From assembly GCF_023091745.1 (NCBI RefSeq), contig NW_026291482.1, forward strand, positions 930,001 to 994,000: a stretch of DNA of 64,000 bases, given 5' to 3'. This document shows, one piece after another, positions 12,001-24,480 of this stretch. This DNA is from Budorcas taxicolor. Lineage: Eukaryota > Chordata > Mammalia > Artiodactyla > Bovidae. Positions within the stretch are counted from its first letter, which is position 1. The number at the start of each line of letters is the position of its first letter. The notes under the pieces are model-generated. The model was not told where the DNA came from. It saw nothing but the letters and a program-made list of their open reading frames with translations, and searched no databases. Both the position numbers and the translations under genes were made by a program.

Positions 12001-14703
12001 TCTCGAGTTACGACGGGGTCCTCAGGGACCCGCTCTGGTGGCCTCAGGAAAGGCCAGTCCCCATGCGAGTTGCTAGGGGACCTCTCGGGATTCCTCTCCC
12101 GTCCATGCCGGGGTCTCAGTCCTTGTGTGGAGTCGGGGCCGGAACCTGAGGATTCCTCTCCAGTGTTGCCATGGATCTTGGGGTGCTTCTGAGTCTCCCC
12201 AGGGGAGTCAGGCCTCGTCTCGAGTGGGGGCATGCACGTGCGCTTTCCTCCCGAGCTGCAGCAGTAGTGTCACGCTTCCTGTCACGTGGATCAAGGGATC
12301 TGTGGCTTTCCCTCGAGGCTGTCCCTCGAGGCTTTCCCACGAGGCTTTCCCACAGGGCTGTGCCACGTGCCACCTTGGTGGATGTCGATCCTCGGCGTGA
12401 AAGACGAGCCGGTGAAGGGAAAAGAGGTTCCTCTGGAATGGACTGAGACATCTGGGGGACTCTTGGAATGGTGGCACGACCCTGGAGTTCCTCTCGCCGT
12501 TCCTGTTGAGAGGGCCTCCTCTTGAGATGCGACGGGAACGCCGGGAACTCTTTCCCGACGAAGCAGGGAAAGGATCCCTCATCTCGAGCTACGAGGCGGA
12601 AACGGGGCTCCTCTGGATGTGGGCGGGACCCTCGTGATTCCTCTCGAGTGGAGACGGCTAGGTCGGGGAACTTCTTGATTTGCACCAAGGGTGTGAAGGA
12701 CCCTTTCGAAGTTCCAGAGGTGAGGTGTGATCAGCCTCGAGACGCCTCAGCGGAAATGGGCCTCATCTCGCCTGGAGGGGAGAACCTCCTGGATTTTCTC
12801 GAGTTGCGGCAGGTCTTCTCGAGTTACGACGGGGACCTCAGGGACCCGCTCTGGTGGCCTCAGGAAAGGCCAGTCCCCATGCGAGTTGCTAGGGGACCTC
12901 TCGGGATTCCTCTCCCGTCCATGCCGGGGCCTCAGTCCTTGTGTGGAGTCGGGGCCGGAACCTGAGGATTCCTCTCCAGTGTTGCCATGGATCTTGGGGT
13001 GCTTCTGAGTCTCCCCAGGGGAGTCAGGCCTCGTCTCGAGTGGGGGCATGCACGTGCGCTTTCCTCCCGAGCTGCAGCAGTAGTGTCACGCTTCCTGTCA
13101 CGTGGATCAAGGGATCTGTGGCTTTCCCTCGAGGCTGTCCCTCGAGGCTTTCCCACGAGGCTTTCCCACAGGGCTGTGCCACGTGCCACCTTGGTGGGAG
13201 TCGATCCTCGGCGTGAAAGACGAGCCGGTAAAGGGAAAAGAGGTTCCTCTGGAATGGACTGAGACATCTGGGGGACTCTTGGAATGGTGGCACGACCCTG
13301 GAGTTCCTCTCGCCGTTCCTGTTGAGAGGGCCTCCTCTTGAGATGCGACGGGAACGCCGGGAACTCTTTCCCGACGAAGCAGGGAAAGGATCCCTCATCT
13401 CGAGCTACGAGGCGGAAACGGGGCTCCTCTGGATGTGGGCGGGACCTTCGTGATTCCTCTCGAGTGGAGACGGCTAGGTCGGGGAAGTTCTTGATTTGCA
13501 CCAAGGGTGTGAAGGACCCTTTCGAAGTTCCAGAGGTGAGGTGTGATCAGCCTCGAGACGCCTCAGCGGAAATGGGCCTCATCTCGCCTGGAGGGGAGAA
13601 CCTCCTGGATTTTCTCGAGTTGCGGCAGGTCTTCTCGAGTTACGACGGGGACCTCAGGGACCCGCTCTGGTGGCCTCAGGAAAGGCCAGTCCCCATGCGA
13701 GTTGCTAGGGGACCTCTCGGGATTCCTCTCCCGTCCATGCCGGGGCCTCAGTCCTTGTGTGGAGTCGGGGCCGGAACCTGAGGATTCCTCTCCAGTGTTG
13801 CCATGGATCTTGGGGTGCTTCTGAGTCTCCCCAGGGGAGTCAGGCCTCGTCTCGAGTGGGGGCATGCACGTGCGCTTTCCTCCCGAGCTGCAGCAGTAGT
13901 GTCACGCTTCCTGTCACGTGGATCAAGGGATCTGTGGCTTTCCCTCGAGGCTGTCCCTCGAGGCTTTCCCACGAGGCTTTCCCACAGGGCTGTGCCACGT
14001 GCCACCTTGGTGTGAGTCGATCCTCGGCGTGAAAGACGAGCCGGTGAAGGGAAAAGAGGTTCCTCTGGAATGGACTGAGACATCTGGGGGACTCTTGGAA
14101 TGGTGGCACGACCCTGGAGTTCCTCTCGCCGTTCCTGTTGAGAGGGCCTCCTCTTGAGATGCGACGGGAACGCCGGGAACTCTTTCCCGACGAAGCAGGG
14201 AAAGGAACCCTCATCTCGAGCTACGAGGCGGAAACGGGGCTCCTCTGGATGTGGGCGGGACCCTCGTGATTCCTCTCGAGTGGAGACGGCTAGGTCGGGG
14301 AACTTCTTGATTTGCACCAAGGGTGTGAAGGACCCTTTCGAAGTTCCAGAGGTGAGGTGTGATCAGCCTCGAGACGCCTCAGCGGAAATGGGCCTCATCT
14401 CGCCTGGAGGGGAGAACCTCCTGGATTTTCTCGAGTTGCGGCAGGTCTTCTCGAGTTACGACGGGGACCTCAGGGACCCGCTCTGGTGGCCTCAGGAAAG
14501 GCCAGTCCCCATGCGAGTTGCTAGGGGACCTCTCGGGATTCCTCTCCCGTCCATGCCGGGGCCTCAGTCCTTGTGTGGAGTCGGGGCCGGAACCTGAGGA
14601 TTCCTCTCCAGTGTTGCCATGGATCTTGGGGTGCTTCTGAGTCTCCCCAGGGGAGTCAGGCCTCGTCTCGAGTGGGGGCATGCACGTGCGCTTTCCTCCC
14701 GAG

Positions 14704-15690
14704 CCGCAGCAGTAGTGTCACGCTTCCTGTCACGTGGATCAAGGGATCTGTGGCTTTCCCTCGAGGCTGTCCCTCGAGGCTTTCCCACGAGGCTTTCCCA
14801 CAGGGCTGTGCCACGTGCCACCTTGGTGGGAGTCGATCCTCGGCGTGAAAGACGAGCCGGTGAAGGGAAAAGAGGTTCCTCTGGAATGGACTGAGACATC
14901 TGGGGGACTCTTGGAATGGTGGCACGACCCTGGAGTTCCTCTCGCCGTTCCTGTTGAGAGGGCCTCCTCTTGAGATGCGACGGGAACGCCGGGAACTCTT
15001 TCCCGACGAAGCAGGGAAAGGATCCCTCATCTCGAGCTACGAGGCGGAAACGGGGCTCCTCTGGATGTGGGCGGGACCCTCGTGATTCCTCTCGAGTGGA
15101 GACGGCTAGGTCGGGGAACTTCTTGATTTGCACCAAGGGTGTGAAGGACCCTTTCGAAGTTCCAGAGGTGAGGTGTGATCAGCCTCGAGACGCCTCAGCG
15201 GAAATGGGCCTCATCTCACCTGGAGGGGAGAACCTCCTGGATTTTTTCGAGTTGCGGCAGGTCTTCTCGAGTTACGACGGGGACCTCAGGGACCCGCTCT
15301 GGTGGCCTCAGGAAAGGCCAGTCCCCATGCGAGGTGCTAGGGGACCTCTCGGGATTCCTCTCCCGTCCATGCCGGGGCCTCAGTCCTTGTGTGGAGTCGG
15401 GGCCGGAACCTGAGGTTTCCTCTCCAGTGTTGCCATGGATCTTGGGGTGCTTCTGAGTCTCCCCAGGGGAGTCAGGCCTCGTCTCGAGTGGGGGCATGCA
15501 CGTGCGCTTTCCTCCCGAGCTGCAGCAGTAGTGTCACGCTTCCTGTCACGTGGATCAAGGGATCTGTGGCTTTCCCTCGAGGCTGTCCCTCGAGGCTTTC
15601 CCACGAGGCTTTCCCACAGGGCTGTGCCACGTGCCACCTTGGTGGGAGTCGATCCTCGGCGTGAAAGACGAGCCGGTAAAGGGAAAAGAG
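14704..15690. repeat. Copy 1 of a block repeated six monomers apart (4896 bp)
   Basis: Shares five linked rare variants with 19600-20586: gagccgcagc, ctcacctg, gcgaggtgct, gaggtttcc and gtaaaggg. The tctcacctg change is at about 15215 here and about 20111 in the second copy, a spacing of 6 x 816 bp. The intervening units do not match six apart, so this is a transferred or duplicated block and not a regular higher-order repeat. Confidence 0.7.
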
Positions 15691-18600
15691 GTTCCTCTGG
15701 AATGGACTGAGACATCTGGGGGACTCTTGGAATGGTGGCACGACCCTGGAGTTCCTCTCGCCGTTCCTGTTGAGAGGGCCTCCTCTTGAGATGCGACGGG
15801 AACGCCGGGAACTCTTTCCCGACGAAGCAGGGAAAGGATCCCTCATCTCGAGCTACGAGGCGGAAACGGGGCTCCTCTGGATGTGGGCGGGACCCTCGTG
15901 ATTCCTCTCGAGTGGAGACGGCTAGGTCGGGGAACTTCTTGATTTGCACCAAGGGTGTGAAGGACCCTTTCGAAGTTCCAGAGGTGAGGTGTGATCAGCC
16001 TCGAGACGCCTCAGCGGAAATGGGCCTCATCTCGCCTGGAGGGGAGAACCTCCTGGATTTTCTCGAGTTGCGGCAGGTCTTCTCGAGTTACGACGGGGAC
16101 CTCAGGGACCCGCTCTGGTGGCCTCAGGAAAGGCCAGTCCCCATGCGAGTTGCTAGGGGACCTCTCGGGATTCCTCTCCCGTCCATGCCGGGGCCTCAGT
16201 CCTTGTGTGGAGTCGGGGCCGGAACCTGAGGATTCCTCTCCAGTGTTGCCATGGATCTTGGGGTGCTTCTGAGTCTCCCCAGGGGAGTCAGGCCTCGTCT
16301 CGAGTGGGGGCATGCACGTGTGCTTTCCTCCCGAGCTGCAGCAGTAGTGTCATGCTTCCTGTCACGTGGATCAAGGGATCTGTGGCTTTCCCTCGAGGCT
16401 GTCCCTCGAGGCTTTCCCACGAGGCTTTCCCACAGGGCTGTGCCACGTGCCACCTTGGTGTGAGTCGATCCTCGGCGTGAAAGACGAGCCGGTGAAGGGA
16501 AAAGAGGTTCCTCTGGAATGGACTGAGACATCTGGGGGACTCTTGGAATGGTGGCACGACCCTGGAGTTCCTCTCGCCGTTCCTGTTGAGAGGGCCTCCT
16601 CTTGAGATGCGACGGGAACGCCGGGAACTCTTTCCCGACGAAGCAGGGAAAGGATCCCTCATCTCGAGCTACGAGGCGGAAACGGGGCTCCTCTGGATGT
16701 GGGCGGGACCCTCGTGATTCCTCTCGAGTGGAGACGGCTAGGTCGGGGAACTTCTTGATTTGCACCAAGGGTGTGAAGGACCCTTTCGAAGTTCCAGAGG
16801 TGAGGTGTGATCAGCCTCGAGACGCCTCAGCGGAAATGGGCCTCATCTCGCCTGGAGGGGAGAACCTCCTGGATTTTCTCGAGTTGCGGCAGGTCTTCTC
16901 GAGTTACGACGGGGACCTCAGGGACCCGCTCTGGTGGCCTCAGGAAAGGCCAGTCCCCATGCGAGTTGCTAGGGGACCTCTCGGGATTCCTCTCCCGTCC
17001 ATGCCGGGGCCTCAGTCCTTGTGTGGAGTCGGGGCCGGAACCTGAGGATTCCTCTCCAGTGTTGCCATGGATCTTGGGGTGCTTCTGAGTCTCCCCAGGG
17101 GAGTCAGGCCTCGTCTCGAGTGGGGGCATGCACGTGCGCTTTCCTCCCGAGCCGCAGCAGTAGTGTCACGCTTCCTGTCACGTGGATCAAGGGATCTGTG
17201 GCTTTCCCTCGAGGCTGTCCCTCGAGGCTTTCCCACGAGGCTTTCCCACAGGGCTGTGCCACGTGCCACCTTGGTGGGAGTCGATCCTCGGCGTGAAAGA
17301 CGAGCCGGTAAAGGGAAAAGAGGTTCCTCTGGAATGGACTGAGACATCTGGGGGACTCTTGGAATGGTGGCACGACCCTGGAGTTCCTCTCGCCGTTCCT
17401 GTTGAGAGGGCCTCCTCTTGAGATGCGACGGGAACGCCGGGAACTCTTTCCCGACGAAGCAGGGAAAGGATCCCTCATCTCGAGCTACGAGGCGGAAACG
17501 GGGCTCCTCTGGATGTGGGCGGGACCCTCGTGATTCCTCTCGAGTGGAGACGGCTAGGTCGGGGAACTTCTTGATTTGCACCAAGGGTGTGAAGGACCCT
17601 TTCGAAGTTCCAGAGGTGAGGTGTGATCAGCCTCGAGACGCCTCAGCGGAAATGGGCCTCATCTCGCCTGGAGGGGAGAACCTCCTGGATTTTCTCGAGT
17701 TGCGGCAGGTCTTCTCGAGTTACGACGGGGACCTCAGGGACCCGCTCTGGTGGCCTCAGGAAAGGCCAGTCCCCATGCGAGTTGCTAGGGGACCTCTCGG
17801 GATTCCTCTCCCGTCCATGCCGGGGCCTCAGTCCTTGTGTGGAGTCGGGGCCGGAACCTGAGGATTCCTCTCCAGTGTTGCCATGGATCTTGGGGTGCTT
17901 CTGAGTCTCCCCAGGGGAGTCAGGCCTCGTCTCGAGTGGGGGCATGCACGTGTGCTTTCCTCCCGAGCTGCAGCAGTAGTGTCATGCTTCCTGTCACGTG
18001 GATCAAGGGATCTGTGGCTTTCCCTCGAGGCTGTCCCTCGAGGCTTTCCCACGAGGCTTTCCCACAGGGCTGTGCCACGTGCCACCTTGGTGTGAGTCGA
18101 TCCTCGGCGTGAAAGACGAGCCGGTGAAGGGAAAAGAGGTTCCTCTGGAATGGACTGAGACATCTGGGGGACTCTTGGAATGGTGGCACGACCCTGGAGT
18201 TCCTCTCGCCGTTCCTGTTGAGAGGGCCTCCTCTTGAGATGCGACGGGAACGCCGGGAACTCTTTCCCGACGAAGCAGGGAAAGGATCCCTCATCTCGAG
18301 CTACGAGGCGGAAACGGGGTTCCTCTGGATGTGGGCGGGACCCTCGTGATTCCTCTCGAGTGGAGACGGCTAGGTCGGGGAACTTCTTGATTTGCACCAA
18401 GGGTGTGAAGGACCCTTTCAAAGTTCCAGAGGTGAGGTGTGATCAGCCTCGAGACGCCTCAGCGGAAATGGGCCTCATCTCGCCTGGAGGGGAGAACCTC
18501 CTGGATTTTCTCGAGTTGCGGCAGGTCTTCTCGAGTTACGACGGGGACCTCAGGGACCCGCTCTGGTGGCCTCAGGAAAGGCCAGTCCCCATGCGAGTTG

Positions 18601-19599
18601 CTAGGGGACCTCTCGGGATTCCTCTCCCGTCCATGCCGGGGCCTCAGTCCTTGTGTGGAGTCGGGGCCGGAACCTGAGGATTCCTCTCCAGTGTTGCCAT
18701 GGATCTTGGGGTGCTTCTGAGTCTCCCCAGGGGAGTCAGGCCTCGTCTCGAGTGGGGGCATGCACGTGCGCTTTCCTCCCGAGCTGCAGCAGTAGTGTCA
18801 CGCTTCCTGTCACGTGGATCAAGGGATCTGTGGCTTTCCCTCGAGGCTGTCCCTCGAGGCTTTCCCACGAGGCTTTCCCACAGGGCTGTGCCACGTGCCA
18901 CCTTGGTGGGAGTCGATCCTCGGCGTGAAAGACGAGCCGGTGAAGGGAAAAGAGGTTCCTCTGGAATGGACTGAGACATCTGGGGGACTCTTGGAATGGT
19001 GGCACGACCCTGGAGTTCCTCTCGCCGTTCCTGTTGAGAGGGCCTCCTCTTGAGATGCGACGGGAACGCCGGGAACTCTTTCCCGACGAAGCAGGGAAAG
19101 GATCCCTCATCTCGAGCTACGAGGCGGAAACGGGGCTCCTCTGGATGTGGGCGGGACCCTCGTGATTCCTCTCGAGTGGAGACGGCTAGGTCGGGGAACT
19201 TCTTGATTTGCACCAAGGGTGTGAAGGACCCTTTCGAAGTTCCAGAGGTGAGGTGTGATCAGCCTCGAGACGCCTCAGCGGAAATGGGCCTCATCTCGCC
19301 TGGAGGGGAGAACCTCCTGGATTTTCTCGAGTTGCGGCAGGTCTTCTCGAGTTACGACGGGGACCTCAGGGACCCGCTCTGGTGGCCTCAGGAAAGGCCA
19401 GTCCCCATGCGAGTTGCTAGGGGACCTCTCGGGATTCCTCTCCCGTCCATGCCGGGGCCTCAGTCCTTGTGTGGAGTCGGGGCCGGAACCTGAGGATTCC
19501 TCTCCAGTGTTGCCATGGATCTTGGGGTGCTTCTGAGTCTCCCCAGGGGAGTCAGGCCTCGTCTCGAGTGGGGGCATGCACGTGCGCTTTCCTCCCGAG

Positions 19600-20586
19600 C
19601 CGCAGCAGTAGTGTCACGCTTCCTGTCACGTGGATCAAGGGATCTGTGGCTTTCCCTCGAGGCTGTCCCTCGAGGCTTTCCCGCGAGGCTTTCCCACAGG
19701 GCTGTGCCACGTGCCACCTTGGTGGGAGTCGATCCTCGGCGTGAAAGACGAGCCGGTGAAGGGAAAAGAGGTTCCTCTGGAATGGACTGAGACATCTGGG
19801 GGACTCTTGGAATGGTGGCACGACCCTGGAGTTCCTCTCGCCGTTCCTGTTGAGAGGGCCTCCTCTTGAGATGCGACGGGAACGCCGGGAACTCTTTCCC
19901 GACGAAGCAGGGAAAGGATCCCTCATCTCGAGCTACGAGGCGGAAACGGGGCTCCTCTGGATGTGGGCGGGACCCTCGTGATTCCTCTCGAGTGGAGACG
20001 GCTAGGTCGGGGAACTTCTTGATTTGCACCAAGGGTGTGAAGGACCCTTTCGAAGTTCCAGAGGTGAGGTGTGATCAGCCTCGAGACGCCTCAGCGGAAA
20101 TGGGCCTCATCTCACCTGAAGGGGAGAACCTCCTGGATTTTCTCGAGTTGCGGCAGGTCTTCTCGAGTTACGACGGGGACCTCAGGGACCCGCTCTGGTG
20201 GCCTCAGGAAAGGCCAGTCCCCATGCGAGGTGCTAGGGGACCTCTCGGGATTCCTCTCCCGTCCATGCCGGGGCCTCAGTCCTTGTGTGGAGTCGGGGCC
20301 GGAACCTGAGGTTTCCTCTCCAGTGTTGCCATGGATCTTGGGGTGCTTCTGAGTCTCCCCAGGGGAGTCAGGCCTCGTCTCGAGTGGGGGCATGCACGTG
20401 CGCTTTCCTCCCGAGCTGCAGCAGTAGTGTCACGCTTCCTGTCACGTGGATCAAGGGATCTGTGGCTTTCCCTCGAGGCTGTCCCTCGAGGCTTTCCCAC
20501 GAGGCTTTCCCACAGGGCTGTGCCACGTGCCACCTTGGTGGGAGTCGATCCTCGGCGTGAAAGACGAGCCGGTAAAGGGAAAAGAG
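19600..20586. repeat. Copy 2 of the 4896-bp-spaced block
   Basis: Partner of 14704-15690. It differs by cccgcgagg in M25, by ctgaagggg (about 20117) and by lacking the ttttttcg change seen at about 15241. The few differences on a shared rare background suggest a moderately recent copy event. Confidence 0.7.
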
Positions 20587-23500
20587 GTTCCTCTGGAATG
20601 GACTGAGACATCTGGGGGACTCTTGGAATGGTGGCACGACCCTGGAGTTCCTCTCGCCGTTCCTGTTGAGAGGGCCTCCTCTTGAGATGCGACGGGAACG
20701 CCGGGAACTCTTTCCCGACGAAGCAGGGAAAGGATCCCTCATCTCGAGCTACGAGGCGGAAACGGGGCTCCTCTGGATGTGGGCGGGACCCTCGTGATTC
20801 CTCTCGAGTGGAGACGGCTAGGTCGGGGAACTTCTTGATTTGCACCAAGGGTGTGAAGGACCCTTTCGAAGTTCCAGAGGTGAGGTGTGATCAGCCTCGA
20901 GACGCCTCAGCGGAAATGGGCCTCATCTCGCCTGGAGGGGAGAACCTCCTGGATTTTCTCGAGTTGCGGCAGGTCTTCTCGAGTTACGACGGGGACCTCA
21001 GGGACCCGCTCTGGTGGCCTCAGGAAAGGCCAGTCCCCATGCGAGTTGCTAGGGGACCTCTCGGGATTCCTCTCCCGTCCATGCCGGGGCCTCAGTCCTT
21101 GTGTGGAGTCGGGGCCGGAACCTGAGGATTCCTCTCCAGTGTTGCCATGGATCTTGGGGTGCTTCTGAGTCTCCCCAGGGGAGTCAGGCCTCGTCTCGAG
21201 TGGGGGCATGCACGTGCGCTTTCCTCCCGAGCTGCAGCAGTAGTGTCACGCTTCCTGTCACGTGGATCAAGGGATCTGTGGCTTTCCCTCGAGGCTGTCC
21301 CTCGAGGCTTTCGCACGAGGCTTTCCCATAGGGCTGTGCCACGTGCCACCTTGGTGGATGTCGATCCTCGGCGTGAAAGACGAGCCGGTGAAGGGAAAAG
21401 AGGTTCCTCTGGAATGGACTGAGACATCTGGGGGACTCTTGGAATGGTGGCACGACCCTGGAGTTCCTCTCGCCGTTCCTGTTGAGAGGGCCTCCTCTTG
21501 AGATGCGACGGGAACCCCGGGAACTCTTTCCCGACGAAGCAGGGAAAGGATCCCTCATCTCGAGCTACGAGGCGGAAACGGGGCTCCTCTGGATGTGGGC
21601 GGGACCCTCGTGATTCCTCTCGAGTGGAGACGGCTAGGTCGGGGAACTTCTTGATTTGCACCAAGGGTGTGAAGGACCCTTTCGAAGTTCCAGAGGTGAG
21701 GTGTGATCAGCCTCGAGACGCCTCAGCGGAAATGGGCCTCATCTCGCCTGGAGGGGAGAACCTCCTGGATTTTCTCGAGTTGCGGCAGGTCTTCTCGACT
21801 TACGACGGGGACCTCAGGGACCCGCTCTGGTGGCCTCAGGAAAGGCCAGTCCCCATGCGAGTTGCTAGGGGACCTCTCGGGATTCCTCTCCCGTCCATGC
21901 CGGGGCCTCAGTCCTTGTGTGGAGTCGGGGCCGGAACCTGAGGATTCCTCTCCAGTGTTGCCATGGATCTTGGGGTGCTTCTGAGTCTCCCCAGGGGAGT
22001 CAGGCCTCGTCTCGAGTGGGGGCATGCACGTGTGCTTTCCTCCCGAGCTGCAGCAGTAGTGTCACGCTTCCTGTCACGTGGATCAAGGGATCTGTGGCTT
22101 TCCCTCGAGGCTGTCCCTCGAGGCTTTCCCACGAGGCTTTCCCACAGGGCTGTGCCACGTGCCACCTTGGTGTGAGTCGATCCTCGGCGTGAAAGACGAG
22201 CCGGTGAAGGGAAAAGAGGTTCCTCTGGAATGGACTGAGACATCTGGGGGACTCTTGGAATGGTGGCACGACCCTGGAGTTCCTCTCGCCGTTCCTGTTG
22301 AGAGGGCCTCCTCTTGAGATGCGACGGGAACGCCGGGAACTCTTTCCCGACGAAGCAGGGAAAGGATCCCTCATCTCGAGCTACGAGGCGGAAACGGGGC
22401 TCCTCTGGATGTGGGCGGGACCCTCGTGATTCCTCTCGAGTGGAGACGGCTAGGTCGGGGAACTTCTTGATTTGCACCAAGGGTGTGAAGGACCCTTTCG
22501 AAGTTCCAGAGGTGAGGTGTGATCAGCCTCGAGACGCCTCAGCAGAAATGGGCCTCATCTCGCCTGGAGGGGAGAACCTCCTGGATTTTCTCGAGTTGCG
22601 GCAGGTCTTCTCGAGTTACGACGGGGACCTCAGGGACCCGCTCTGGTGGCCTCAGGAAAGGCCAGTCCCCATGCGAGTTGCTAGGGGACCTCTCGGGATT
22701 CCTCTCCCGTCCATGCCGGGGCCTCAGTCCTTGTGTGGAGTCGGGGCCGGAACCTGAGGATTCCTCTCCAGTGTTGCCATGGATCTTGGGGTGCTTCTGA
22801 GTCTCCCCAGGGGAGTCAGGCCTCGTCTCGAGTGGGGGCATGCACGTGCGCTTTCCTCCCGAGCTGCAGCAGTAGTGTCACGCTTCCTGTCACGTGGATC
22901 AAGGGATCTGTGGCTTTCCCTCGAGGCTGTCCCTCGAGGCTTTCCCACGAGGCTTTCCCACAGGGCTGTGCCACGTGCCACCTTGGTGGGAGTCGATCCT
23001 CGGCGTGAAAGACGAGCCGGTGAAGGGAAAAGAGGTTCCTCTGGAATGGACTGAGACATCTGGGGGACTCTTGGAATGGTGGCACGACCCTGGAGTTCCT
23101 CTCACCGTTCCTGTTGAGAGGGCCTCCTCTTGAGATGCGACGGGAACGCCGGGAACTCTTTCCCGACGAAGCAGGGAAAGGATCCCTCATCTCGAGCTAC
23201 GAGGCGGAAACGGGGCTCCTCTGGATGTGGGCGGGACCCTCGTGATTCCTCTCGAGTGGAGACGGCTAGGTCGGGGAACTTCTTGATTTGCACCAAGGGT
23301 GTGAAGGACCCTTTCGAAGTTCCAGAGGTGAGGTGTGATCAGCCTCGAGACGCCTCAGCGGAAATGGGCCTCATCTCGCCTGGAGGGGAGAACCTCCTGG
23401 ATTTTCTCGAGTTGCGGCAGGTCTTCTCGAGTTACGACGGGGACCTCAGGGACCCGCTCTGGTGGCCTCAGGAAAGGCCAGTCCCCATGCGAGTTGCTAG

Positions 23501-23706
23501 GGGACCTCTCGGGATTCCTCTCCCGTCCATGCCGGGGCCTCAGTCCTTGTGTGGAGTCGGGGCCGGAACCTGAGGATTCCTCTCCAGTGTTGCCATGGAT
23601 CTTGGGGTGCTTCTGAGTCTCCCCAGGGGAGTCAGGCCTCGTCTCGAGTGGGGGCATGCACGTGCGCTTTCCTCCCGAGCTGCAGCAGTAGTGTCACGCT
23701 TCCTGT

Positions 23707-23712
23707 CACGTG
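23707..23712. promoter_or_regulatory. CACGTG palindrome 1 of 3 (E-box type), overlapping the unit start
   Basis: CACGTG in gtcacgtggatc. It recurs once per 816 bp (45-50, 861-866 and so on). CACGTG is a known core for basic helix-loop-helix-zipper factors such as USF. Binding here is only a possibility, and the CpG may be methylated. Confidence 0.4.
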
Positions 23713-23733
23713 GATCAAGGGATCTGTGGCTTT

Positions 23734-23785
23734 CCCTCGAGGCTGTCCCTCGAGGCTTTCCCACGAGGCTTTCCCACAGGGCTGT
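23734..23785. repeat. Four tandem 13-mers inside each monomer (shown in M30)
   Basis: The string reads ccctcgaggctgt, ccctcgaggcttt, cccacgaggcttt, cccacagggctgt: four direct 13-base copies at unit offsets 24-75. It is present in every unit. Subtype-defining changes fall here more than elsewhere: cccgcg, tttcgcacg, cccatag, cccaccggg and cacggggcttcccc. Confidence 0.85.
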
Positions 23786-23787
23786 GC

Positions 23788-23793
23788 CACGTG
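23788..23793. promoter_or_regulatory. CACGTG palindrome 2 of 3
   Basis: CACGTG in tgccacgtgcc, just after the 13-mer cluster and 81 bases after the first palindrome. It is conserved even in the divergent island units I checked. Confidence 0.4.
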
Positions 23794-24044
23794 CCACCTT
23801 GGTGGGAGTCGATCCTCGGCGTGAAAGACGAGCCGGTGAAGGGAAAAGAGGTTCCTCTGGAATGGACTGAGACATCTGGGGGACTCTTGGAATGGTGGCA
23901 CGACCCTGGAGTTCCTCTCGCCGTTCCTGTTGAGAGGGCCTCCTCTTGAGATGCGACGGGAACGCCGGGAACTCTTTCCCGACGAAGCAGGGAAAGGATC
24001 CCTCATCTCGAGCTACGAGGCGGAAACGGGGCTCCTCTGGATGT

Positions 24045-24051
24045 GGGCGGG
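24045..24051. promoter_or_regulatory. GGGCGGG box (Sp1/KLF-like core)
   Basis: GGGCGGG in gtgggcgggac at unit offset 335, once per monomer. It is lost in M8 and M10 (seven-G run), in M9 (gggtggg), in M33 (gggcggt, about 26498) and in M42 (ggccggg, about 33839). It could be a factor site, but it may equally be chance in GC-rich DNA. Confidence 0.3.
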
Positions 24052-24474
24052 ACCCTCGTGATTCCTCTCGAGTGGAGACGGCTAGGTCGGGGAACTTCTT
24101 GATTTGCACCAAGGGTGTGAAGGACCCTTTCGAAGTTCCAGAGGTGAGGTGTGATCAGCCTCGAGACGCCTCAGCGGAAATGGGCCTCATCTCGCCTGGA
24201 GGGGAGAACCTCCTGGATTTTCTCGAGTTGCGGCAGGTCTTCTCGAGTTACGACGGGGACCTCAGGGACCCGCTCTGGTGGCCTCAGGAAAGGCCAGTCC
24301 CCATGCGAGTTGCTAGGGGACCTCTCGGGATTCCTCTCCCGTCCATGCCGGGGCCTCAGTCCTTGTGTGGAGTCGGGGCCGGAACCTGAGGATTCCTCTC
24401 CAGTGTTGCCATGGATCTTGGGGTGCTTCTGAGTCTCCCCAGGGGAGTCAGGCCTCGTCTCGAGTGGGGGCATG

Positions 24475-24480
24475 CACGTG
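24475..24480. promoter_or_regulatory. CACGTG palindrome 3 of 3
   Basis: CACGTG in catgcacgtgc at unit offset 765, 48 bases before the first palindrome of the next unit. The three sites therefore sit within about 130 bp. Lost in M7-M10 (5709, 6525, 7340, 8156). Confidence 0.4.

Larger units (their letters stand above)
9022..21261. repeat. Monomers M12-M26, region marked by the gtaaagg subtype
   Basis: Units start at 9022 and then every 816 bp to 20446. M13, M14, M17, M20, M22 and M26 carry gtaaaggg instead of gtgaaggg at unit offset 128. I saw this change nowhere else in the window. M12, M15 and M16 carry ggatgtcg. M18, M21 and M23 carry ggtgtgagtcg. The change gagccgcagc occurs just before M19, M22 and M25. 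The change gtcatgc occurs at 16351 and 17983, exactly 1632 bp apart, linking M21 and M23 as a two-unit duplication. Restriction of gtaaagg to about 12 kb indicates local spread. Confidence 0.8.

Noticed and set aside
23540..24112. Reverse-strand open frame of 190 codons that recurs in nearly every monomer, overlapping plus-strand frames of 147, 100, 93, 91 and 79 codons
   Set aside because: Stops are rare in this GC-rich repeat, and 816 is divisible by three, so the same open frames reappear in each unit. The frames overlap on both strands, substitutions show no synonymous bias that I can see, most starts are non-ATG or arbitrary, and there is no recognisable domain. I do not call any of them genes.
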